Below are positions 1 through 8,890 of a DNA stretch of 64,000 bases, piece after piece. The stretch lies in assembly GCF_000203915.1 (NCBI RefSeq), contig NC_008391.1, positions 1 through 64,000 on the forward strand. The letters run 5' to 3'. Source of the stretch: Burkholderia ambifaria AMMD. Its GTDB lineage: Bacteria > Pseudomonadota > Gammaproteobacteria > Burkholderiales > Burkholderiaceae. The notes under the pieces were generated by a model. That model saw only the letters and a list, made by a program, of their open reading frames with translations, was not told the DNA's origin and did no database searches. Position numbers and translations under genes: made by a program. Position 1 is the stretch's first letter; each line of letters opens with the position of its first letter.

Positions 1-12
1 GAGCGGCGGCCA

Positions 13-1356
13 TCATTCGTCGGCCTCCTTCGCGGTCTTCGGATAGACGCGCACCAGCACGATGCGCGGCCCGTTCATCTTCTTCACGACGACGTCGAAG
101 CGATCGAACGACACGCGCTGCCCTTCGGTCGGCAAATCGCTCAACGCCTGGATCACGAGGCCGCCGACCGATTCCGCGCGTCCTTCGTCGATGTCGATGC
201 CGAGCGCCTGCTCGAGCGACACGACGGGCAGGCTGCCCTTGCCCATCAGCGTGCCGTCGTCGAGGCGCGTCCAGTCCGCGTCGCCCTGGCGGAACTCGTC
301 GTGGATCTGGCCGACCAGCGCGCCGAGCAGGTTGTCGAGCGTCAGGAAACCGATCGGCTTCTCGCCCTTGTTGCCGACCAGCGCGAAGTGCGGCGCGCCC
401 TTGCGGAAGCGGCGGAACAGCTCCAGCGCCGGCGTGTCGGGCTTCACGTACTGCACCGGGCGCACGTAGTCGGACAGGTCCTCCAGCGCCGCGCCCGCAT
501 GACGCGCGAGCAGCAGGTCCTTCAGGTGGATCAGCCCGCTGACCTGTTCGCGCGACGTATTCTCGAACAGCGGATAGCGGCTGAAGCGGTGCCGCGCGAC
601 GATTTCCATGTTGTCGGGCAGCGGCAGGTCGCGGCGCAGGCCGATCATTTCATGCGCCGGCCGCATCAGGTCCGACACCGTCATCGACGAGAAATCGAGC
701 GAATGCGCGAGCGTGTTCCACTCGTCGTTGGTGTACGTGCCGCGCGCCGGCTGCGCCGTGTTGCCCGCGGCGCTGCGGCGGCCGCGCAGGATCAGCTTCA
801 GTTCGTCGGTCGAATAGTGCGCATCGCCGCCGTGGTCGGCCGACAGCCCCGCGAGCCTCAGCACCGCGTTCGCGCTGCTGTTGAGCACCCAGATCGCCGG
901 ATACATCGCCCAGTAGAACGCATAGAGCGGCAGCGCGACCCACAGGCCGACCTTCTCCGACTGGCGGATCGCCATCGATTTCGGCGCGAGCTCGCCGACC
1001 ACGATGTGCAGGAACGAGATCAGCGAGAACGCGAATACGAGCGAGATCAGGTGCACGATGCGTTCGGACTCCACGCCGATCAGGTCGAGCAGCGGGCCGA
1101 TCAGTTCCGCGAACGCCGGCTCGCCGACCCAGCCGAGGCCGAGCGACGCGAGCGTGATGCCGAGCTGGCACGCGGACAGATACGCGTCGAGTCGACCGTG
1201 CACGACAGCGAGGATGCGCCCGCGCAGGCCGTGCTTGCGGGCAAGCGTCTTGACGCGCGTCGCGCGCAGTTTGACGAGGCCGAATTCGGCTGCGACGAAA
1301 AACCCGTTCAGGGCCACCAGGAACAACGCGCCGATGAGCGCGAAGATCTGTAACAA
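13..1356 (-). CDS. CNNM/HlyC-CorC family membrane protein with CBS domains
   Basis: The product is an inner-membrane protein of the DUF21 (CNNM) plus CBS-pair plus CorC_HlyC family. Some relatives are linked to Mg2+/Co2+ or other cation export, but the substrate here is unknown. About 447 aa. The N-terminal 190 residues are hydrophobic, starting LLQIFALIGALFLVALNGFF, with AAEFG just after the first helix as is typical of DUF21. Two CBS-like segments follow (around PLPDNMEIVARHRFSRYPLF and ALELFRRFRKGAPHFALVGN), then a C-terminal CorC_HlyC domain. I chose a TTG start at 1356-1354 because GGAG lies 7 nt upstream on the coding strand and no in-frame ATG exists near the first helix. The open frame runs further upstream but its translation is arginine-rich and not protein-like. 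It is a single gene in its own block. Confidence 0.86.
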   Translation of the reverse strand: MLQIFALIGALFLVALNGFFVAAEFGLVKLRATRVKTLARKHGLRGRILAVVHGRLDAYLSACQLGITLASLGLGWVGEPAFAELIGPLLDLIGVESERIVHLISLVFAFSLISFLHIVVGELAPKSMAIRQSEKVGLWVALPLYAFYWAMYPAIWVLNSSANAVLRLAGLSADHGGDAHYSTDELKLILRGRRSAAGNTAQPARGTYTNDEWNTLAHSLDFSSMTVSDLMRPAHEMIGLRRDLPLPDNMEIVARHRFSRYPLFENTSREQVSGLIHLKDLLLARHAGAALEDLSDYVRPVQYVKPDTPALELFRRFRKGAPHFALVGNKGEKPIGFLTLDNLLGALVGQIHDEFRQGDADWTRLDDGTLMGKGSLPVVSLEQALGIDIDEGRAESVGGLVIQALSDLPTEGQRVSFDRFDVVVKKMNGPRIVLVRVYPKTAKEADE

Positions 1357-1433
1357 AGAATCGCTCCAGTCATGACAGGCCCAACAGTATAGGGCCGGAA
1401 AGGAAGTTGTAATGTGTCGGACGGCCGAATGGC

Positions 1434-2213
1434 TTAGCCCGCCGCCTCGCAGGGAACCGCGAGCGACAGCGTGACGACGGCGCCGTCGGCGAACGCAGCG
1501 TGCGTGAAGGTGCCGCCGTGCGCGAGCGCGACACGCTGGCACAGCGCGAGTACCCACGCGACGCGCTTCGCGTCGCGCGAGCGCAGCATCTCGCGACGGG
1601 CGAACGCGTCGAACGCGTGCGGCAGCGCCGGATCGGCGAGCGCGGCGGCGCTCACGCCGCAGGTGACATGCGCGACGCACTGCGCGCCGTCGCGCGTGCA
1701 CGCGAACGTCACGCGGTTGCCGGCGGCACTGGCTTCGACGGCCGTCGTCAGCATCGTCCAGAGCGCCTGCGCGAGGCGTTCGCGATCGGCGCGCAGTGAC
1801 GGCTCGCCGTCGGGCAGCGTCGCATCGATGCTCACCTGCCGCGCGTCGGCGAGCGCGAAGCGCACCAGCGCGAGCGTGTCGTCGAGCAGCGGGCGCAGCG
1901 CGAACGGCTGCGCGGCGATCGCGAGCGTGCGCGTTTCCGCGCGCGGCGCGTCGAGCACGTCGTCGATCAGCGCAACCTGCTGATCGATCCCGGTGCGGAT
2001 GCCCGCGAGCGCGCGCTGCAGGCTCGGGTCGGCGCTCGCGAGCTGGCGCTCGAGCACGTACGCCCAGCTGTGCATTGCATTCAGCGGGCTGCGCAGGTCG
2101 TGCGACGCGGTGGAAAGCGCCTGGTCGCGCAGGAACAGCGCGGCCTCGGCGGCATAGTGCGCTGCGCGTTCGCGCAGCAGGTCGGCGGCAGGGTCGACGG
2201 GAATGGACGTCAC
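1434..2213 (-). CDS. Histidine-kinase-like protein with degenerate ATPase domain
   Basis: Soluble 259-aa protein resembling the transmitter part of a sensor histidine kinase, with no membrane segment and no sensor domain. The H-box is clear (STASHDLRSPLNAM, phosphoacceptor His38). A HATPase-like segment follows, but the residue normally an N-box Asn appears to be Thr157 in LWTMLTTAVE, and no GxGLGL-type G2 box is visible near the C-terminus (AWVLALCQRVALAHGG). It may therefore dimerise and carry or scavenge phosphate without normal kinase activity, or act as a phosphotransfer protein. The start is GTG without an obvious Shine-Dalgarno. No response regulator is adjacent. It lies downstream of the DMT transporter gene on the same strand. 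Confidence 0.72.
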   Translation of the reverse strand: MTSIPVDPAADLLRERAAHYAAEAALFLRDQALSTASHDLRSPLNAMHSWAYVLERQLASADPSLQRALAGIRTGIDQQVALIDDVLDAPRAETRTLAIAAQPFALRPLLDDTLALVRFALADARQVSIDATLPDGEPSLRADRERLAQALWTMLTTAVEASAAGNRVTFACTRDGAQCVAHVTCGVSAAALADPALPHAFDAFARREMLRSRDAKRVAWVLALCQRVALAHGGTFTHAAFADGAVVTLSLAVPCEAAG

Positions 2214-2280
2214 GGAGCTGGTTTGTTGGATGCGGTTGTGATGAAAAACACGCGAATCGTCATTATAGGGATCGCGCGTG

Positions 2281-3204
2281 TCACGCCGGCAGCGCGTCCT
2301 CGTCCTTTTTCCGGGCGTCGCCGTTCGGCAGCAACTGGCACGCGAGCAGGCCGGCCAGCATCAGCGCGCAGCCGACCAGCGCGCGCAGCGTCAGCGTCTC
2401 GCCGAGCGCGGCCCAGCCGGCGATCGCCGCGAACACGCCTTCCATGCTGAAGATCACGGCCGCGTGCGCGGGCGCCGCATCGCGCTGCGCGACGACCTGC
2501 AGCGTATAGCCGACGCCCACCGACAGCAGCCCGCCGTACAGCAGCGTCGGCAGCGCGCTGCGCAGCATCGCGACGCTGACCGGCTCGATCACGAGGCCGG
2601 CCGCGAGACACAGCGCGCCGCACGTGACGAACTGCAGGAAGGCGAGCACGAGCGGATCGTGCCGTTTCGCGAAATGGCCGACGGCCATCACGTGCGCGGC
2701 GATGATGACCGCGCCCGCGAGCTGGAACCAGTCGCCGTAGAGCACCGAGAAATGCTCGTCGATGCTGAGGAAATACAGGCCGATCGCCGCGAGCAGCGCG
2801 CCGAACCACGTGCCGGCGCCGATCCGGTGGCGGACGAACACGCCGATCAGCGGCACGATCACGACGTACAGCGAGCTGATGAAGCCCGCGTTCGCGATGC
2901 GCGTGTACTGCAGGCCGAACTGCTGCAGCGAGATCGACACGGCGAGCAGCGCGCCAAGCGCGAGCCCCGGCACCAGCAGCGCTGGTTCGCGGCGAATCGC
3001 CGCCAGTTGCGCTCGCGACGCCGTGTTGAACGTCAGCAGCGGGATCAGCACCAGGCCGCCGAGCAGAAAGCGCAGCCCCGTGAACAGGAACGGCCCGATC
3101 ACGTCGAGGCTCAGCCGTTGCGCGACGAAGGCCGAGCCCCAGATCGCGGCGGCGCCGAGCATCAGCAGGTTGGCGCGGAGGTGCTTGCGGGCTTCGGGCT
3201 TCAT
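2281..3204 (-). CDS. DMT-superfamily (EamA) transporter
   Basis: Inner-membrane metabolite exporter of the drug/metabolite transporter superfamily, 307 aa, with about ten hydrophobic segments in two EamA repeats. The N-terminal motif NLLMLGAAAIWGSAFVAQRL is typical of EamA carriers, and the second repeat begins near LAGAVIIAAHVMAVGHFAKR. The substrate is unknown; relatives export amino acids, purines or other metabolites. The gene starts 39 bp downstream of a LysR gene on the same strand, so the two are probably co-transcribed. The C-terminus is short and charged (NGDARKKDEDALPA) and probably cytoplasmic. Confidence 0.85.
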   Translation of the reverse strand: MKPEARKHLRANLLMLGAAAIWGSAFVAQRLSLDVIGPFLFTGLRFLLGGLVLIPLLTFNTASRAQLAAIRREPALLVPGLALGALLAVSISLQQFGLQYTRIANAGFISSLYVVIVPLIGVFVRHRIGAGTWFGALLAAIGLYFLSIDEHFSVLYGDWFQLAGAVIIAAHVMAVGHFAKRHDPLVLAFLQFVTCGALCLAAGLVIEPVSVAMLRSALPTLLYGGLLSVGVGYTLQVVAQRDAAPAHAAVIFSMEGVFAAIAGWAALGETLTLRALVGCALMLAGLLACQLLPNGDARKKDEDALPA

Positions 3205-3243
3205 CGAATTCGTCAGAGGATTGCGGGCAGCGAAGCGCGTAGT

Positions 3244-4101
3244 TTACGCCGAGATTGCAAGACTGTCGGCAAACCTCCGCAAGGCGGCGGCCGCGCGGGT
3301 GTCGCGCACGCGCGAATACAGCACAACCTGCGAGTGCGGCAGCGGCGGCAAGCCGAATTTCGCGCCGACGTCCACCAGCGTGCGCGGCGCGACGCGCCGG
3401 GCCAGCGGGCAGACCGCGAGCCCGGCCGCGGCGGCGGCCGCGACCGCCGCGACGCCGCCGCCCGTGAAGCGCTCGCGCCACGGCCGCCCCGCGTGCTCCA
3501 GCGCGCGCAGCGCGGCGGCTCGCACGCCGCACGGCCCGGCCAGCACCGCGAGCGGCAGCGGCTCGCCCGCACGCGGCGCCCAGTCGGGCGCGGCAAGCCA
3601 GGCGAGCGGTTCGGTGAACAGCAGCGTGCCGTCGTCGCGCGGCGGGTCCTCGCCCGGCTCGTGCCGCACGATCGCCGCGTCGAGCCGGCGTTCGTCGTAT
3701 TGCGCGAGCAGGTTCGACGACGTCCCCAGATGCATTTCCAGCGACAGCCCGGGATCCTGCCGGTGCAGGCTCGTCAGCACGGCCGGCAGGTCGGGCACCG
3801 CGACGTGCTCGCTGACGCCGAGCGACAGCCGGTGCACGCCGGCCGAAATCGCGCCGAGCGCATGGTCGTGCGCGTCGAGCAGCGCGCGGGCGGCCGGCAG
3901 GAAGTTTTCGCCGTCCGCCGTCAGCTTGACGACGCGCGGCGTGCGCGCGAGCAGCGGCTTGCCGAGGTGCGCTTCGAGCCGCTTCAGCTTCAGGCTGACG
4001 GCCGACTGCGTGGTGCCGAGCGCGTCGGCGGCGCGCGTGAAGCTCGCGAGATCGGCGACCAGCACGAACGCGCGTACCGCATCGAGGTCGAGGACTTTCA
4101 T
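3244..4101 (-). CDS. LysR-family transcriptional regulator
   Basis: DNA-binding regulator of about 285 aa. The N-terminal winged HTH is clear (DLDAVRAFVLVADLASFTRA followed by AADALGTTQSAVSLKLKRLE), and the rest is a LysR substrate-binding domain. I used the ATG at 4101, which gives the usual LysR N-terminus MKVLDLDAV. An upstream in-frame ATG at 4143 would add 14 residues that do not match the family. It diverges from the tautomerase gene at 4212 and lies just upstream of the DMT exporter gene on the same strand. By LysR habit it could control either or both. The ligand is unknown. Confidence 0.85.
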   Translation of the reverse strand: MKVLDLDAVRAFVLVADLASFTRAADALGTTQSAVSLKLKRLEAHLGKPLLARTPRVVKLTADGENFLPAARALLDAHDHALGAISAGVHRLSLGVSEHVAVPDLPAVLTSLHRQDPGLSLEMHLGTSSNLLAQYDERRLDAAIVRHEPGEDPPRDDGTLLFTEPLAWLAAPDWAPRAGEPLPLAVLAGPCGVRAAALRALEHAGRPWRERFTGGGVAAVAAAAAAGLAVCPLARRVAPRTLVDVGAKFGLPPLPHSQVVLYSRVRDTRAAAALRRFADSLAISA

Positions 4102-4211
4102 TTCAGATGTAAATGAATGAAATATCAATAGATGACTGTTCATTATAGTTCTGCGCGCCTAACCTGACGTTGCGTTCCCGATTTTTCAACGTCACCGAAA
4201 GGAGCAGGACC

Positions 4212-4595
4212 ATGCCATTCACCCGAATCGCAGTGCGCGAAGGCAAACCGGCCGCCTACCGCGCGGCGCTCGTCGACGGCGTGCATCGCGCGCTGATGCA
4301 CACGTTCAACGTGCCCGAGGACGACATCTTCATGGTCGTGACCGAGCACTCGGCCGAGAACTTCGTGTTCGGCCGCCACTATTTCGACATCGAACGCAGC
4401 GACGATCTCGTGATGATCCAGATCACCGCGAACAACACGCGCACGCTCGAGCAGAAACGGGCGCTGTACCGGACCATCACCGAGAACCTCGCGCGGCAGC
4501 CCGGCGTGCGGCAGCAGGACGTGTTCATCAGTCTCGTGGAAGTGCTGAAGGAGGACTGGTCGTTCGGCAACGGGATCGCGCAATACGCCGTTTGA
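4212..4595 (+). CDS. Tautomerase-family protein
   Basis: Cytoplasmic 127-aa protein of the tautomerase superfamily (Tautomerase_2-like, longer than the 60-80 aa 4-oxalocrotonate type). The sequence begins MPFTRIAVREGK, placing a proline directly after the initiator Met, the usual catalytic base of this superfamily once Met is removed. The start is ATG 4212, with a GGAGCAGG Shine-Dalgarno just upstream. An ORF extension to 4170 would bury this proline and is rejected. The gene is divergent from the LysR gene ending its 5' region at 4101, suggesting it is a target of that regulator. The substrate is not evident. Confidence 0.82.
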   Translation: MPFTRIAVREGKPAAYRAALVDGVHRALMHTFNVPEDDIFMVVTEHSAENFVFGRHYFDIERSDDLVMIQITANNTRTLEQKRALYRTITENLARQPGVRQQDVFISLVEVLKEDWSFGNGIAQYAV

Positions 4596-4721
4596 TGCGC
4601 GACAGGGCGGCCAGGCCGGATCGTCGCCCGCGCGTTTTCGCGCCGTGTACTATGGAAGCCGATTCACGGACGACGCCGGCACGCAGGATGAGCCGGCGCT
4701 TCTTCATGTGCGGGAGCCTCC

Positions 4722-6353
4722 ATGTCGCGTGTGCTGGAAATCGTGTTGTGGCTGTCGCTGGATGCCTGGCAAGTCAAGTCGGGAAGCCGGGCACGTGGCG
4801 AGCCGCGCGATTTCGGCGCCGAACTCGTCCGTGCTTGGCGCATTTGTCCGCAGGTGCGGATGCGGCGCGGCCACGAGCGCGTGACGATCGAGCCGTGTCA
4901 GGTCGAGGAGGCCGAGCCGAGCCCCGGCGAGTGCTGGTGGACGTGGATCGAGTCGAACGCGCAGGGGCGGCGTGTCGTCGCATCCCGCACGAAGGCATTT
5001 GCGCCCGGCGTCATGGCGCGCGAGCGGTTCGACGCCGAGCATGCCGGCATTGCCGTGGCCACGCCGCTGTCCGCGCCGGCGCCGCCCGCCGATGCGCAAT
5101 CGGCGCAGGCCACGGGCGAGGCTATGACGCCCGGCCCGGTTGACGAAGCGGCCGTCGCCGCCTCGTCCGGGCCGGCGCCGTTGCGGCTCGTCGCCGAGCG
5201 GAGGCGCGGGCGATGGGCGGACGACAGCGGCGTGGTGGTCGAGATGACGCTCGACGACCTCACGCTGCACGGCGGCGCCGACCTGCCGAGGCGCCACGTC
5301 GAGTTGCGCCTGGCGGCGCCCGACTGGGAAACCGTCCCCGCCCGCACGGCCGCGCTGCGCGCGCTGTTCGCCGCCGCGCGCGAGCTCAGCGGCGCATGGC
5401 CCGCGTTCGTGCAGCTGACCAGCGTGATCGATCGCGCATGTGCGGGCGAGCCGGGCGTCACCGGGCCGGTCAAGGCGAAACTCGTCGACCTGACCGGCAT
5501 CCGCACGCAGCGAACCGCGCTGTTCGCGCTGTCCGGCGACATCGCCGCGCAATGGCTCGGCAACGAGGGCGGCGTGCTCGATCGCGACGATCCCGAATTC
5601 GTGCACCAGATGCGCGTCGCGCTGCGCCGGCTGCGCACGCTGATGCGCTTCTTTCCGCGCTTCGCGGACGATCAGTGGCAGGAAACCTTCGGTGTCGACC
5701 TGCGCTGGCTCGCGTCGCTCCTCGGCACGGTGCGCGACTGGGACGTGTTTTCGACCGAAAGCCTGCCCGCGCTGATCGCGGCCGATGGCGGCAGCGCCGA
5801 CTGGAACGGCACGCTCGACGCCGCGCGTGCGCAGGCGACGGCGGCGCGCATCGAACTGCGCCAGGCGCTGCATTCGGCACGCTATGCGCGGCTGACGCTC
5901 GGCTGGCTCGAATGGCTGAGCACGCTCGCGCTGCCGCCGGCCGCCAGCGACGACGACGCGCCGTCGCTGCGACGACACGCGACCAAGCGCGTGCGGCGGC
6001 TGTTCGGTCATCTGTATGCATCGCCGTCGCTCACGTCGCTCGATACGGCCGCGCGGCACCAGGTGCGGATCGACACGAAGCGGCTGCGCTATGCGCTCGA
6101 ATTCTTCGCGTCGCTCGCGTCGCGCCGCACGCGCAACGAAACGGTCAAGACGCTCGCGCGCGTGCAGAGCGTGCTCGGCGAAGCGAACGACACGATGGTC
6201 GCGCAGCATCATCTCGAACAACTGGCGGCACCCGCGTATCAGCTCGGTTTCGTGCGCGGCTATGGTGCCGCGCTCGAGCAACGCGCGGCGCGCGACGCCG
6301 AGGCGCTGCTCGCGAGCCTGCGCCCGCCGCGACTCGACGGCAAGCCGCGGTGA
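4722..6353 (+). CDS. CHAD-domain protein with degenerate CYTH-like N-terminus
   Basis: Predicted 543-aa cytoplasmic protein. The C-terminal half (from about residue 270) is a CHAD helical domain with its conserved His and basic residues (FVHQMRVALRRLRTLMRFFP; later HQVRIDTKRLRYALEFF). CHAD domains bind polyphosphate and are often fused to CYTH triphosphatase domains. The N-terminal half sits where CYTH should be, and some of it (VEMTLDDLTLHGG, RHVELRLAAPDWETV) looks CYTH-like. However, the opening ExExK metal-binding signature is replaced by EIVLWLSLD, and an Ala/Pro-rich linker lies near residues 105-150. It probably lacks triphosphatase activity and retains polyphosphate binding. It stands alone, 48 bp before modE. 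Confidence 0.8.
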   Translation: MSRVLEIVLWLSLDAWQVKSGSRARGEPRDFGAELVRAWRICPQVRMRRGHERVTIEPCQVEEAEPSPGECWWTWIESNAQGRRVVASRTKAFAPGVMARERFDAEHAGIAVATPLSAPAPPADAQSAQATGEAMTPGPVDEAAVAASSGPAPLRLVAERRRGRWADDSGVVVEMTLDDLTLHGGADLPRRHVELRLAAPDWETVPARTAALRALFAAARELSGAWPAFVQLTSVIDRACAGEPGVTGPVKAKLVDLTGIRTQRTALFALSGDIAAQWLGNEGGVLDRDDPEFVHQMRVALRRLRTLMRFFPRFADDQWQETFGVDLRWLASLLGTVRDWDVFSTESLPALIAADGGSADWNGTLDAARAQATAARIELRQALHSARYARLTLGWLEWLSTLALPPAASDDDAPSLRRHATKRVRRLFGHLYASPSLTSLDTAARHQVRIDTKRLRYALEFFASLASRRTRNETVKTLARVQSVLGEANDTMVAQHHLEQLAAPAYQLGFVRGYGAALEQRAARDAEALLASLRPPRLDGKPR

Positions 6354-6401
6354 GCGGCGGCCGCTCCCTATAATGGCTCCCCGTTTTTTGCAGACCTACC
6401 C

Positions 6402-7241
6402 ATGAGCGACGCACCGCCTCCTTCCTCCGCCGCCGGACCGCTCGGACTCGGCGGCGAACTCTGGCTGCGCGCCGGCCCGCAGACGCTCGGCGGCGCGACC
6501 CGCATCGCGCTGCTCGCGGCGATCGGCGACACCGGCTCGATCACGCGCGCGGCGAAGGCCGTCGGCCTCAGCTACAAGGCCGCGTGGGATGCGATCGATA
6601 CGATGAACAACCTGGCCGGCGAGCCGCTCGTCACGCGTTCGACGGGCGGCAAGGGCGGCGGCGGCACGACGCTGACGCCGCGCGCGACGTCGCTGATCAC
6701 CGCGTTCCGCACGATCGAGCGCGAGCATCGCCGCTTCATCGACGCGGCGAGCGCGGCGGTGTCCGGCTTCGACGTCGACTGGGCACTGATCGGCCGGATC
6801 GGCATGAAGACGAGCGCGCGCAACCAGCTGTTCGGCAAGGTCGAGACGATCGTGCGCGGCACGGTGAACGACGAAGTGACGCTCGTGCTGCCCGGCGGGC
6901 AGGTGATCGTCGCGGTGCTCACGCACGAAAGCGCCGACGCGCTCGGCCTCGAGCCGGGCGCGGATGCGTGCGCGCTCGTGAAGGCGTCGTGGGTCGTGCT
7001 GGCGGTCGCCGATGAAGCCGAAGCCACGTTGAAGGTGTCCGCGCGCAACCAGTTGCACGGGACGGTCGAAACCGTCGCGGCGGGCGCGGTGAACAGCGAG
7101 GTGACGCTGGCGCTCGACGGCGGCGGGACGCTGACGGCCGTCATCACGAACGACAGCGTCGGAGCGTTGCAACTCGACGTCGGCCGACGCGCGATCGCGC
7201 TGTTCAAGGCATCGAGCGTGATTCTCGCGGTGACGGGCTGA
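6402..7241 (+). CDS. modE: ModE, molybdate-responsive regulator
   Basis: Molybdate-sensing transcription factor, 279 aa. The N-terminal LysR-like winged HTH (TRIALLAAIGDTGSITRAAK, then GLSYKAAWDAIDTMNN) is followed by two tandem Mop/TOBE domains, each opening with the ligand-loop motif SARNQL (SARNQLFGKVETIV and SARNQLHGTVETVA). This is the E. coli ModE architecture. With molybdate bound, ModE represses mod uptake genes. It converges tail to tail with modC, and a ModE-box-like palindrome lies upstream of modA (9722-9745). Confidence 0.93.
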   Translation: MSDAPPPSSAAGPLGLGGELWLRAGPQTLGGATRIALLAAIGDTGSITRAAKAVGLSYKAAWDAIDTMNNLAGEPLVTRSTGGKGGGGTTLTPRATSLITAFRTIEREHRRFIDAASAAVSGFDVDWALIGRIGMKTSARNQLFGKVETIVRGTVNDEVTLVLPGGQVIVAVLTHESADALGLEPGADACALVKASWVVLAVADEAEATLKVSARNQLHGTVETVAAGAVNSEVTLALDGGGTLTAVITNDSVGALQLDVGRRAIALFKASSVILAVTG

Positions 7242-7364
7242 TCGCGCGCGCGGTTTTCGCATTCGACGACCGTGGGTGGACGACGCGAAACCGGCGCCGC
7301 GCGACTTGCACGAGGCGCCGCTTTCGATCCCGTTGTTTCAACTTATGCCGCCGTGCGGCTTCCC

Positions 7365-8108
7365 TCAGGCCCCCGCGTGGCCGCCCGGGCCACGGCCGTC
7401 GTGCGCGCCGACGACGCGCGTCGGCCACTCGGCGTGCGGCGTTGCGGCCAGCACGCGCCCTTCGCTCAATTGCACGACCTGGTCGCCGAACGCGGCGACG
7501 TCGTCGGGATCGTGCGAGATGAGCACCATCGGGATATCGAGGCGCGCCTGCAGTTCGGCGAGCTCGTGGCGCATGCGCTGGCGCATCGCGCCGTCGATTG
7601 CCGCGAACGGTTCGTCGAGCAGCAGCACGTGCGGCTGCGCGACCAGCGCGCGGGCCAGCGCGACGCGCTGCTTCTGTCCGCCCGACAACTGCGACGGAAA
7701 CTGGCCGGCGAGCGCGTCGAGCTCGAACGCCTGCAGCCAGTACGCGACTTCGGGCGGCGTCGTCTTCGCACGCGGGTTGCGCAGGCCGGGCGTGAGCCCG
7801 AACGCGATGTTCTGGCGTACGTTCAGGTGCGGGAACAGCGCATAGTCCTGGAACAGATACGCGACGCGGCGCGCGCGGGTCGGCACGTCGATGCCGCGCG
7901 CGGAATCGAACAGCGGTTCGCCGTTCAGCGTGATCGTGCCTTCGTCGGGCGACAGCAGGCCGGCGATCGCCTGCAGCGTCATGCTCTTGCCCGCGCCGGA
8001 CGGCCCGAACAGCACGACGCGCTGCGTGGTGGCCGCGAACGACACGTCGAGCGTAAAGCGGCGCTCGGCGCTCGCGTAGGTCTTGCGGATATCGACGGCG
8101 ACGCTCAT
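7365..8108 (-). CDS. modC: ModC, molybdate ABC transporter ATPase
   Basis: ATP-binding subunit of the ModABC molybdate importer, 247 aa. It has Walker A GPSGAGKS, a Q-loop (YLFQDYALFPHLNV), the signature LSGGQKQRVALARAL, Walker B VLLLDEPFAAID and the switch His in MVLISHDPDD. E. coli ModC is longer (about 350 aa) because of a C-terminal Mop/TOBE domain. That domain is absent here, so molybdate feedback at the ATPase is probably missing and control would rest on ModE. It is the last gene of modABC, 94 bp after modB. Confidence 0.92.
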   Translation of the reverse strand: MSVAVDIRKTYASAERRFTLDVSFAATTQRVVLFGPSGAGKSMTLQAIAGLLSPDEGTITLNGEPLFDSARGIDVPTRARRVAYLFQDYALFPHLNVRQNIAFGLTPGLRNPRAKTTPPEVAYWLQAFELDALAGQFPSQLSGGQKQRVALARALVAQPHVLLLDEPFAAIDGAMRQRMRHELAELQARLDIPMVLISHDPDDVAAFGDQVVQLSEGRVLAATPHAEWPTRVVGAHDGRGPGGHAGA

Positions 8109-8202
8109 GCGGGCCTCCGTCGTGCCGCGCCGCTCGCGCCGCCAACCGCGCGCACAACGGGCACGCGTGTCGCCGCGAAGCAGTAAGGATGCGATCGGCG
8201 CG

Positions 8203-8883
8203 TCATGTCGGCTGGCTCCGCCCGGCGCGCGACGGCACGAGCCAGCCGGTCGCGAGCAGCACGAGCACGCAGGTGATCGACGTCACCAGCACGAGGAAGT
8301 TGGCCGTGCTGTCGTCGCCGGCCTGCACCGCCGCATAGATCGCGACCGATAGCGTCTGCGTGCGCCCGGGCAGGTTGCCGGCGATCATCAGCGTCGCGCC
8401 GAATTCGCCGAGCGCGCGCGCGAAGGCGAGCAGCGCGCCGGCCAGGATGCCGCGCGTGGCGAGCGGCAGCGTCACGCGGAAGAACACCGCGGCTTCGCCG
8501 AGCCCGAGCGTGCGGGCCGCGCGTTCGAGATGCGGATCGACGCTTTCGAACGCGGTGCGCGCCGATTTCAGGATCAGCGGAAACGCGACCACCATCGACG
8601 CGATCACCGCGCCCTGCCACGTGAAGACGAGTTCGATGCCGAGCTTGTCGAGCCACGCACCGAACACGCCGCGCCGGCCGAGCAGCACGAGCAGGTAATA
8701 GCCGAGCACCGTCGGCGGCAGGACGAGCGGCAGCGTCAGCAGCGAATCGACCACGTCGCGCATCGGCGAGCGCCAGCGCGCGAGCGCGAAGGCGGCGGCG
8801 ACGCCGAGCACGACGTCGAGCGCGGTCGCCCAACCGGCGACCTTCAGCGACAACAGCAGCGGTACCCACGCGTCCTGCATCAT
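8203..8883 (-). CDS. modB: ModB, molybdate ABC transporter permease
   Basis: Inner-membrane permease of the molybdate importer, about 226 aa with five to six hydrophobic segments. The cytoplasmic EAA loop that contacts ModC reads ERAARTLGLGEAAVFFRVTL, and LPLVLPPTVLGYYLL is typical of ModB. I start at ATG 8883 (MMQDAWVPLLL), 7 bp after the modA stop. The longer open frame to 8985 overlaps modA and its translation is unlike a protein. It is the middle gene of modABC. Confidence 0.92.
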   Translation of the reverse strand: MMQDAWVPLLLSLKVAGWATALDVVLGVAAAFALARWRSPMRDVVDSLLTLPLVLPPTVLGYYLLVLLGRRGVFGAWLDKLGIELVFTWQGAVIASMVVAFPLILKSARTAFESVDPHLERAARTLGLGEAAVFFRVTLPLATRGILAGALLAFARALGEFGATLMIAGNLPGRTQTLSVAIYAAVQAGDDSTANFLVLVTSITCVLVLLATGWLVPSRAGRSQPT

Positions 8884-8890
8884 GCCGTGC

